Source: CAJXNP01 sp050305935 (GTDB lineage: Bacteria > Bacteroidota > Bacteroidia > Cytophagales > Cyclobacteriaceae). Taken from it: a DNA stretch of 9,203 nucleotides. A program made the position numbers and the translations under genes. Positions within the stretch are counted from its first letter, which is position 1, and each line of letters opens with the position of its first letter. Of this stretch, positions 1 to 5,299 are shown in pieces. The stretch is from contig JBNLGG010000107.1 of assembly GCA_050305935.1 (NCBI GenBank), positions 1-9,203 on the forward strand, in the 5' to 3' direction. Under the pieces are notes generated by a model. The model saw only the letters and a program-made list of their open reading frames with translations, made no database searches and was not told where the DNA came from.

Positions 1-8
1 ATGAGTGG

Positions 9-332
9 TTATTTATCTGTTTTATAATTTTTCATAATACCCTCCAATTTGTTAAACCGTTCTTCCCACAATTGGCGGAAGGGCTCCACAAAATCGGCTA
101 TTTCCTTCACCTTTTGTGGATTCAAATGATAATAGATCTCCCGTCCATTTTGTTCTTGCCTGAGCAATTCGCAATCGGTCAGGATCTGGATGTGTTTAGA
201 AATGGTTTGCCTCGAGGAATCAAAGTTCTCAGCGATTGCCCCGGGGGTCATGGCCTGGAGTGCGACCAGCGTAATGATCGCCCGTCGGGTAGGATCTGCT
301 ATTGCCTGGAATACATCTCTTCTTAACTTCAT
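9..332 (-). CDS. ArsR/SmtB-type winged-helix transcriptional repressor
   Basis: A 107-aa DNA-binding protein, probably a self-regulated repressor acting as a dimer. The opening (RRDVFQAIADPTRRAII, about residues 4-20) is the typical first helix region of the ArsR family. A helix-turn-helix follows at about 29-57 (TPGAIAENF, then recognition helix SSRQTISKHIQIL), then the wing (QEQNGREIYYHL, 59-70) and a C-terminal dimer helix. I chose the ATG at 332; the frame extends to a TTG at 353, but that lies inside the promoter palindrome. No CxC or other metal-thiolate motif is seen in the recognition helix; the only Cys is C54. A metal sensor is therefore unlikely. From family knowledge, this subgroup of metal-free ArsR proteins often precedes an SRPBCC/AHSA1-type gene; that gene would lie just beyond the left edge and cannot be checked here. 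The family assignment is firm and the target unknown. Confidence 0.93.
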   Translation of the reverse strand: MKLRRDVFQAIADPTRRAIITLVALQAMTPGAIAENFDSSRQTISKHIQILTDCELLRQEQNGREIYYHLNPQKVKEIADFVEPFRQLWEERFNKLEGIMKNYKTDK

Positions 333-380
333 TGCGCAGCTATTTGACTGCAAATATATATGCAGTCATTTAACTGCGCA
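333..380. promoter_or_regulatory. 48-bp palindrome, likely operator of the ArsR-type gene
   Basis: Two 20-bp arms (333-352 and 361-380) are complementary at 17 of 20 positions around an 8-bp AT-rich centre. The inner 8 bp of each arm are perfect (TGACTGCA / TGCAGTCA), and so are the outer 7 bp (TGCGCAG / CTGCGCA). The palindrome abuts the ATG at 332 and covers the predicted promoter. ArsR dimers bind such dyads, so autorepression is the natural inference. Confidence 0.75.
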
Positions 381-381
381 A
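351..381 (-). promoter_or_regulatory. Bacteroidota-type promoter of the ArsR-type gene
   Basis: On the minus strand TTG (381-379) is followed after 20 bp by TATATTTG (358-351). This matches the Bacteroidota sigma consensus TTG-N19-21-TAnnTTTG. Transcription would begin near 345, leaving a leader of only about a dozen bases with no Shine-Dalgarno site. Confidence 0.7.
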
Positions 382-462
382 GTTTTGACATAAAAAATAT
401 CTGGTTAATAAGAAGAAATTTAATCTACTTTTGATTTGCGAGTCGCAATTATTTGGTTGGAT

Positions 463-912
463 TTATTGGAACGATTTATAAATGTGCAGCACTTTTTCAT
501 GCTCAGTTGAGAATGATCTTCGGTAGAACTCGACAGTCTCCTTATCATTCTCATCGACGAAAAGAAAGGCTTCGTCATACTTCATCTCAATGCAATAATT
601 TCTAAAATGCTCCATCAGTTTAGTGCCAACACCTCGTCCCTGATATTTGGTATCGACAGCGATGTCGTAGATAAAAGCCAGTGGTTTTTCGGAATAGTAT
701 TGTTGCAGGGTATATGCGGTAAGGCCGCCCACCACCTGGCCGTCCCCGAGCGCCACTGCGGCAGTAAAACCAGGCTGTTTTAGTAACTCCCACAGATGCT
801 CACTTCTAGGAATCACAAAACTTTCCATTTCAAAAACATCCTCAAAAATACGGATCAAATCAATGAAGCGCTCAACCTCGTTCTTGTCCAGTATCTTTAT
901 TTCAAGGTTCAT
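463..912 (-). CDS. GNAT N-acetyltransferase, AAC(3)-I-like
   Basis: A 149-aa acetyl-CoA-dependent N-acetyltransferase, predicted cytoplasmic. The order of motifs follows aminoglycoside 3-N-acetyltransferases of the AAC(3)-I type: an N-terminal helix (FEDVFEME, 23-30), GFTAAVAL (48-55), VVGGLTAY (60-67), IYDIAVDTKYQGRGVGTKLM (81-100, with the Q/RxxGxG acetyl-CoA pyrophosphate loop Q91-G96), and a C-terminal FYRRSFSTEHEKVLHIYKSF region. The open frame reaches an ATG at 999, giving 178 aa. I prefer the ATG at 912 because it matches the normal family N-terminus, and the extra 29 residues resemble nothing in the family. The gene follows the LysE-type gene on the same strand (126 bp gap, or 39 bp from the 999 start), so it may be the last gene of the GH3-LysE operon. 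The real acceptor may be a metabolite rather than an antibiotic; the resemblance alone does not prove resistance. Confidence 0.88.
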   Translation of the reverse strand: MNLEIKILDKNEVERFIDLIRIFEDVFEMESFVIPRSEHLWELLKQPGFTAAVALGDGQVVGGLTAYTLQQYYSEKPLAFIYDIAVDTKYQGRGVGTKLMEHFRNYCIEMKYDEAFLFVDENDKETVEFYRRSFSTEHEKVLHIYKSFQ

Positions 913-1038
913 TGGCAGTGCTTCGTTGCCATCAAATCTCATGGTTTTGATAAGGTTTTTAAACAAGGTAGGTATATTCTTAGTGATGACTATTTTCATT
1001 TTAGCTTCGCTGCCAACTGTTAATTTCTTTTGTCCATT

Positions 1039-1659
1039 TCAGAAGGCCATTTCATACATTTGCTTTACCACGATGACCAGTCCAAAAAAAATATATGCCA
1101 TACCGGAAATTCGGATCATCCTGGAAATGCTCAGAAAAGAGATGAAATTAAAAATCCTTCTGGCAAAGATTGATTTACACAGGTCCAGCGCAAAAGTCAC
1201 TGACAATGCGCCGAAAAAAAAGTACAGTGGCGCCGAGGGGGATTTTGACTGATATACACTGGTGAGCGTCAGCCAGAAAATAAATAGCGCAGGATTAAAT
1301 CCATTGACCAGGAATCCTTTCAATACCTGTTGTAAATAACCGACGGGATTGGATTCACTGATCTTTTTTTGTATGTCTTTTTTTGGACGAATGACTTTTT
1401 TCAGCCCAAGCACGAAGAAAAAGATTGCGGCAATCCACGTCATGAGGCCCACGTATCCCTTTAGTTCCGGTACCAGACCTGAACACTTGTAGGAGATCAC
1501 AATGAATAAGATATCACACACCAATACGCCAAAAGCAAAACACATCGCCTTGGTATATCCCTCGGTTATGCTTGTTTCAACGATCCCAAAAAATACGGGG
1601 CCTAAAGAACATGAAAGTATCAACCCTAACATCAGCCCTTCTAAAAAATAGTTACTCAT
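1039..1659 (-). CDS. LysE/RhtB-family small-molecule exporter
   Basis: A 206-aa inner-membrane protein, the usual size for the family that exports amino acids and related compounds. About six hydrophobic segments are visible: 5-25, 38-57, 70-88, 111-133, 142-162 and 180-199. Family signatures are the first-helix motif SCSLGP (16-21, the usual PGP with Leu replacing Pro), the Gly/Asp pair GVLVCD (44-49), and the NP motif in KGFLVNGFNPALFIFWL (114-130). The chosen ATG (1659) lies 2 nt after the GH3 stop codon (TGA-AA-ATG). An upstream in-frame start at 1698 would add 13 unlikely residues inside the GH3 gene. The 2-nt gap implies one transcript and probably translational coupling. By inference it exports the product or a substrate analogue of the GH3 enzyme; direct evidence of the substrate is absent. 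Confidence 0.92.
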   Translation of the reverse strand: MSNYFLEGLMLGLILSCSLGPVFFGIVETSITEGYTKAMCFAFGVLVCDILFIVISYKCSGLVPELKGYVGLMTWIAAIFFFVLGLKKVIRPKKDIQKKISESNPVGYLQQVLKGFLVNGFNPALFIFWLTLTSVYQSKSPSAPLYFFFGALSVTFALDLCKSIFARRIFNFISFLSISRMIRISGMAYIFFGLVIVVKQMYEMAF

Positions 1660-1661
1660 TT

Positions 1662-3212
1662 TCAGATGTAATAGGCAGAGCTCAGATATTCTTCCCACCC
1701 CTGAAGTTTTTCACCTTTCAGTACCCGGGGGAATTTGTTTTGAGCGCCCTCCTTTCCATTTTTTCTCATGTAGTTGTAAAATAGTTCGCTCGGCACGATG
1801 TCAACAAATACTTCTTTCAGTGCATAGGATCGTTCCGTTTTGTAGTCATCATTGATTTTTTTCAGGGAGGCATCCAGGGCAACCTTGACCGTTTGCTGGT
1901 CTACTTCGTGGTCACAACCTATGTACCAGTGATGCGCGAAGGTACCACAGTAGGGGACACCCGTTACGGTAAACTCACGAATGCCGATATTCAGTTCATT
2001 TTCCACCATGCCGATGGCCCGGTTCATGTTGGCAACCGACAGGTGTTCCCCGCACAGGTTTAAGAAATGGCTGGTCCTGCCGGTGATGGTAATCTCCGCG
2101 TGCTCCTTATTGATGATTTTCACCACATCGCCAATAAGGTATCTCCAGGCGCCGGCACAGGTTGAAATGAGGAGGGCGTACTCCTTTCCTTCTTCAACCT
2201 CGTCGATCAGGTAGGTTTCCGGAAATTCATGGATCTTCCCTTCGGCGTCAAAGTTTCTGCTATCAAAAGGAACAAATTCGAAGAATATTCCATTGTTAAG
2301 CACAAGCCTCATAGAGCTGGCATTAGGTTCGGCCTGAAATGCCATAAAGCCTTCCGATGCGAGGTAGGTCTCGATATAATGAATGGGTTTGCCCAGCAGT
2401 TTTTCAAATTCCTGTTTGTAGGGCTCGAAGGAAACACCGCCATGGACAAACACAGCAAGATTTGGCCAAATGTCGTGGATATGGTCTACCTCATAATATT
2501 GGATGATTTTTTCCATTAGTAATTGTATCCAGGCTGGTACACCCACAATGTAGCCGATATCCCAATTCTTGGCATTTCTCGTGATCTCGTCCAGTTTGTT
2601 TCCCCAAACCTTTATGTCAGATATCTTCTTTCCGGGCTTGTAGAAGCGCTGGAACCAAAAGGGGATGTTGCGGGTAGTGATGCCGGAGAGGTCGCCGTCA
2701 TAGTGATCGGCTGCCTTGCGGAGGTCTGTGCTACCACCGAGCATCAGGCTACCTTTATTGTACACCTGGGCGGGCAGGTCGTAGTTAACGAGGGTGAGCA
2801 ATTGCCGCATGCCTGTTCGGCGGATGGCCTTGAGCATGTCCTTCGTCACGGGAATATATTTTGATGAATCCCCCGAAGTGCCAGAGCTCATAGCGAAGTA
2901 CTTCACTTTTCCAGGCCAAAAAACATTTTTGTTTCCAAAACGTGCCTTATGCCACCAGTTAGAAAACATCAAATCATAGTCGTGAACTGGGACACCATAG
3001 CGAAAAGCCTGGTAGAAAGGTTTCTGCTCCCTGAACCGGAATGAATTGAGGATGACATCGAAATTGTATTCTTTGCCAAATTCCGTATTCTTTGCAGCGA
3101 TTAAAAGTTTCTTCAATTCATTTTTTTGCAGGTCAAAAGGGTGGGAATATTTCTGGTCAAGGCTTTGCCGCATGACGATTCCCTTTTTTAAAATTTTACC
3201 AATAAACGACAT
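1662..3212 (-). CDS. GH3-family acyl-adenylate-forming enzyme
   Basis: A 516-aa member of the GH3 branch of the adenylating superfamily (databases call these GH3 auxin-responsive promoter proteins). In plants GH3 enzymes activate an acyl acid with ATP and join it to an amino acid; the role of bacterial homologues is largely unknown. Visible landmarks: ATP-binding motif I SSGTSG (109-114), motif II YLASEG (283-288, compare YASSE in plants), FFEF (310-313), motif III YLIGDVVKI (358-366), and the hinge TGRTSHFLNLCGEHLS (377-392) leading into the C-terminal cap domain. Length and domain order are normal, so the enzyme looks intact. The ATG at 3212 gives the usual GH3 N-terminus; a second Met at residue 14 is less likely. 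It leads a tightly spaced operon with the LysE-type exporter. No clear TAnnTTTG promoter is seen; the upstream region contains a dyad at 3219-3236 and a long hairpin at 3352-3390. Confidence 0.94.
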   Translation of the reverse strand: MSFIGKILKKGIVMRQSLDQKYSHPFDLQKNELKKLLIAAKNTEFGKEYNFDVILNSFRFREQKPFYQAFRYGVPVHDYDLMFSNWWHKARFGNKNVFWPGKVKYFAMSSGTSGDSSKYIPVTKDMLKAIRRTGMRQLLTLVNYDLPAQVYNKGSLMLGGSTDLRKAADHYDGDLSGITTRNIPFWFQRFYKPGKKISDIKVWGNKLDEITRNAKNWDIGYIVGVPAWIQLLMEKIIQYYEVDHIHDIWPNLAVFVHGGVSFEPYKQEFEKLLGKPIHYIETYLASEGFMAFQAEPNASSMRLVLNNGIFFEFVPFDSRNFDAEGKIHEFPETYLIDEVEEGKEYALLISTCAGAWRYLIGDVVKIINKEHAEITITGRTSHFLNLCGEHLSVANMNRAIGMVENELNIGIREFTVTGVPYCGTFAHHWYIGCDHEVDQQTVKVALDASLKKINDDYKTERSYALKEVFVDIVPSELFYNYMRKNGKEGAQNKFPRVLKGEKLQGWEEYLSSAYYI

Positions 3213-3218
3213 GTGGAA

Positions 3219-3236
3219 TAAGTTTTTATAAACTTA
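3219..3236. promoter_or_regulatory. 7-bp dyad just upstream of the GH3 start
   Basis: TAAGTTT (3219-3225) and AAACTTA (3230-3236) form a perfect inverted repeat with a 4-nt loop, ending 6 bp upstream of the GH3 ATG. It could be an operator or a hairpin near the ribosome entry site. It is short and AT-rich, so chance is possible. Confidence 0.3.
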
Positions 3237-3351
3237 CCAGAGGCCTATGACTCCACATTGAACAAACCGTTAAGGAATTCCTAAGATTTTAATCCAATGC
3301 TAATAAATCGTTAATTTAGGCAGATCTCGATTTACGAAATCTCTTTTTTTC

Positions 3352-3390
3352 TGAAAGTCCAGTCGTCCACTTGGAGTGGTCTGGCTTTCA
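3352..3390. repeat. Long imperfect hairpin upstream of GH3
   Basis: Outer arms TGAAAG (3352-3357) and CTTTCA (3385-3390), middle arms CCAG (3359-3362) and CTGG (3381-3384), and inner arms CCACT (3367-3371) and AGTGG (3375-3379) around a TGG loop give 15 base pairs interrupted by one bulge and a small internal loop. No T-run follows on either strand, so this is not an intrinsic terminator. It may be a structured part of the GH3 leader. Confidence 0.5.
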
Positions 3391-3470
3391 CGCCTATGGG
3401 TGAATTCCCTTAATTCATGAATGTTTTGTTTGAAATAGCCTCTTCACTAACGGTTTTAGTCTCTGGCTAA

Positions 3471-3739
3471 TTAGGGTCTGCTGAAAAACGCTTTTGTACT
3501 CTAAATGCCGGTCTTTTTTACTCAAATGAAGGATATTTTATATCAGCTTATCCAATTAATGCAGGGCTTTTGGTTCCTATTCATTATTTTCCATGCATTT
3601 CAAATGATCGTTGACCGATCATTTGAAGCTAGTCTCAGGCACGCCAGCTACTTCGTTGGTTCAGTTCGAAGTACACCAATACATCTTCACTTTGCCGCTT
3701 TGTATCTGACACACCTGAGACTTTTTCAGCAGACCTTAA
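3471..3739. mobile_element. Transposase-less terminal-inverted-repeat element (MITE-like or IS remnant)
   Basis: The ends match as an inverted repeat at 17 of 18 positions: TTAGGGTCTGCTGAAAAA (3471-3488) and the complement of 3722-3739. The core GGTCTGCTGAAAAA is perfect. The GTCTGCTGAAAAA type of end resembles the tips of some bacterial insertion sequences, from memory rather than a search. The 269-bp interior encodes no transposase; the only longer frame (3505-3747, plus, 80 codons) is hydrophobic, recognisable as nothing, and runs into the right repeat. The interior has further symmetry: a perfect 12-bp palindrome (3599-3627), a 9-bp pair AGTCTCAGG/CCTGAGACT (3631-3639 and 3714-3722) and a 7-bp pair (3649-3655 and 3667-3673). 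TTA flanks both cores and may be a target duplication or part of the repeat; this cannot be settled here. Confidence 0.65.
3599..3627. repeat. Perfect 12-bp hairpin inside the inverted-repeat element
   Basis: TTCAAATGATCG (3599-3610) and CGATCATTTGAA (3616-3627) are exact inverse complements around the loop TTGAC. No T-tract follows on either strand. It lies near the middle of the 269-bp element. Confidence 0.75.
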
Positions 3740-3811
3740 TAATTTGATAGCACCAGGATGGGCTTTTTTATAGGTTCAATAAGAAAACAGGAGGCTTCGC
3801 AGGGAAATGGA
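3740..3811. other. Short spacer between the inverted-repeat element and the GRAM gene
   Basis: No gene is seen in these 72 bp. On the plus strand a weak 5-bp stem with a bulge (3749-3764) precedes a T6 run. It could act as a feeble terminator for plus-strand transcription leaving the element, but no plus-strand gene needs it. Confidence 0.4.
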
Positions 3812-4313
3812 TCAACCAAGGATTTCCCGCGCGTCCTGGATCAACTCCTTCCAGTGCCGTCGGTTGTACACCAGAAACTTTTTTTGATCGCCTGTTTCCA
3901 ATGAGATCAGAATGCCCGTCGGGATGATTCCCAGGATATTAAAAAAAGCCAACTTCCGAGATATTCCTCAATCCGATACATTTTTTATTTTCAGTTTCCG
4001 GAGAGTATCGGTGGAGTTCGAATTGTAATTTCTCCTGGAGCAGGTAAAGGTTTCCGCCGATGCTCAGGCCACTGCAAAAATAACTGGCCTCCCCTGAGTA
4101 AATCACTTTCTGTCCTTTTAAGTGTTTTGACTCTATTTGGCGGCGCACCTTTTTTGAATTCAAAAAGAGGAAAATAAAAATCCCAAACGTAATTCCGGCA
4201 GTAGAGCCAATAGCCGCTGCCACTTTCCATTCAAATCGAAAATCAAAGAAAATAGTTAAAATGGATCCAAAAACAAGACCGGCGATGGTTGCATATCGGA
4301 TTTCTACCTTCAT
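3812..4313 (-). CDS. Membrane-anchored GRAM-like domain protein, frameshifted
   Basis: The ATG at 4313 opens a frame that stops after 124 aa at 3939-3941. It begins with two hydrophobic segments (about 8-24 and 30-52) and then a PH/GRAM-like domain: GQKVIYSGEASYFCSGLSIG, then GNLYLLQEKLQFELH, then IGLRNISEVGFF. The stop lies inside a run of seven T (minus strand; plus 3941-3947). Removing one T lets the reading continue for 42 more residues (NILGIIPTGILISLETGD, QKKFLVYNRRHWKELIQ, DAREILG) to a TGA at 3812-3814. Those residues are the expected last strands and closing helix of a GRAM domain, so the ancestral protein was about 166 aa. The break could be a real mutation, slippage decoding or a sequencing error. 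The gene begins 74 bp after the phosphatase-like gene, with no promoter visible between them. GRAM domains bind lipids or proteins in eukaryotes; the bacterial role is unknown. Confidence 0.8.
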
Positions 4314-4387
4314 AATTTCCGTCAGGGTGTAGTTGGTGCATCATTGGGCTGGGGCGACCCAATTGACTGCCTGGTTGACTATCAGAC

Positions 4388-5083
4388 TTATTGTTGGTTT
4401 ACGCTGGAAAATACAAAAAGCATGTCCCTCCCAATCTCATGTACGCGCACTGTATATTTCTCCTCTTCCTGTGAGGTATTGTCAAATTCTTTAGGGTAAT
4501 CGTAGGGAATCGGTATACGGTCTTCGGCTCCGGCTACCAGTGGGCAGTTTTTATCGGCATGAGAGCAGGTCATAATGGCCGCGAACTCCTTTTTCGGATT
4601 TTCCTCGTCATCATATTTTTTGGAAAAGGCGATCAGCGGCTCCTGGTCGTCGGCAAAGGTGACCTCGTAAACCGGGTTATTGTCTTCACCCGCAGTTCTG
4701 CTAATTTGAAAGCCTGCTTCCTGCATGGCTCGTATTGCCCTGGGATTAAATGCCGTAGCTTCGGTTCCGCCTGAATAGCAATGAACATTAGGGATGCCGT
4801 AATAAGTCGCCGCAGCCTGTGCCCAAATCTGGGAAATATGGCTTCGCCGGGAATTGTGGGTACAAATAAAAATTAAATTGACATCCTCGTCATTGGCTAC
4901 TTTTTGACTGACGTAATCGGTAAGCATTTGAAGTTGCTCCTTGCGCTCCATGGGAATCGCTTCGAATTCCGCACGTAAATCTTTGATCGTAGCAGTTACC
5001 TGATCGTACATTTTCTTGTTCTTAAAATCCATGGATGTCAATAAAATGGTCGAAAGTAGTAAAAATAATGAGATGTATTTCAT
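4388..5083 (-). CDS. Low-molecular-weight phosphatase / arsenate-reductase-like protein with N-terminal signal-like segment
   Basis: A 231-aa protein of the LMW protein-tyrosine-phosphatase fold. The catalytic loop CTHNSRR (C74-R80, CX5R) follows a beta strand (VNLIFI), and the pair C173/C180 in MTCSHADKNCP matches the C-X6-C redox pair of thioredoxin-coupled ArsC (C82/C89 in the pI258 enzyme). All three cysteines needed for arsenate reduction are therefore present. It is longer than classical ArsC (about 130 aa), having an extra N-terminal helical region (26-65) and insertions around 105-165. This matches a Bacteroidota subgroup that databases label protein-tyrosine-phosphatase. From the ATG at 5083 the protein begins with a charged start and hydrophobic stretch (KYISLFLLLSTILLTS), like a signal peptide. 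Met25 (5011) would give the usual cytoplasmic form. No arsenic genes adjoin it. Phosphatase activity on an unknown substrate is the alternative. Confidence 0.88.
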   Translation of the reverse strand: MKYISLFLLLSTILLTSMDFKNKKMYDQVTATIKDLRAEFEAIPMERKEQLQMLTDYVSQKVANDEDVNLIFICTHNSRRSHISQIWAQAAATYYGIPNVHCYSGGTEATAFNPRAIRAMQEAGFQISRTAGEDNNPVYEVTFADDQEPLIAFSKKYDDEENPKKEFAAIMTCSHADKNCPLVAGAEDRIPIPYDYPKEFDNTSQEEEKYTVRVHEIGRDMLFVFSSVNQQ

Positions 5084-5109
5084 AGTAGGGTGTTCGAATA
5101 AAATTCATG

Positions 5110-5117
5110 TAAAATTA
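5110..5117 (-). promoter_or_regulatory. Possible -7 box of the phosphatase-like gene
   Basis: TAATTTTA on the minus strand differs from TAnnTTTG only in the last base and lies 26 bp before the ATG at 5083. No good TTG sits about 20 bp further upstream. A TATAAT sequence overlaps it. Tentative. Confidence 0.25.
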
Positions 5118-5236
5118 TATCGCTTTAGACGTTTTTAACCTTTGGGTATGTTAATGAATGATTAAATATTTTTCTCCCTTCGGAACGATTTTCAAGATTT
5201 CGGATTCACCAAATGAGAGGGAAGTCATTCAACAAC

Positions 5237-5265
5237 AAAAAAGCCCGGGAACGTATTCCCCGGGC
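5237..5265 (-). terminator. Intrinsic terminator of the TonB-dependent receptor gene
   Basis: On the minus strand a GC-rich stem (GCCCGGG paired with CCCGGGC, extended by AA/TT with one bulged G and a short loop) is followed directly by six T. It begins 35 bp after the receptor stop codon at 5300. It separates receptor transcription from the phosphatase-like gene. Confidence 0.92.
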
Positions 5266-5299
5266 CCTGGCCTATTATATGTATTAGTACAGCTTAGAT

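Larger units (their letters stand above)
3213..3470 (-). other. Gene-free region upstream of GH3 (probable leader and promoter)
   Basis: These 258 bp carry no credible open frame on either strand. They hold the dyad next to the GH3 start, a 10-bp palindrome AGGAATTCCT (3273-3282) and a long imperfect hairpin (3352-3390). A near match to a -7 box, TAGCATTG, is visible on the minus strand about 100 bp before the ATG, but without a convincing TTG partner. The GH3 promoter is presumably in this stretch or in the neighbouring inverted-repeat element. Confidence 0.5.

Noticed and set aside
9..332. ArsR-type protein as the arsenic regulator of the ArsC-like gene
   Set aside because: The protein lacks the metal-binding cysteines expected for an arsenic sensor, the genes are over 4 kb apart, and no arsB/acr3 transporter is present.
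436..448. TTGCG-AGT-CGCAA dyad between the GNAT and ArsR-type genes as a terminator
   Set aside because: The stem is 5 bp with a 3-nt loop, and no T-run follows on the minus strand.
863..1252. Plus-strand 129-codon open frame
   Set aside because: It is antisense to the GNAT and LysE-type genes and spans the gap between them; the translation looks like the low-complexity shadow of membrane helices.
3505..3747. Plus-strand 80-codon open frame with a hydrophobic stretch
   Set aside because: It lies almost entirely inside the inverted-repeat element, reads through its hairpins and right terminal repeat, and resembles no known protein.
3749..3769. Stem followed by T6 on the plus strand, as an intrinsic terminator
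   Set aside because: The stem is only 5 bp with a bulge, and no plus-strand gene precedes it. It is kept only as a remark in the spacer entry.
4343..4363. ATTGGG...CCCAAT hairpin between the phosphatase-like and GRAM genes as a terminator
   Set aside because: The arms are 6 bp with a 9-nt loop and no T-tract follows on either strand, so there is no reason to split the two genes into separate transcripts.
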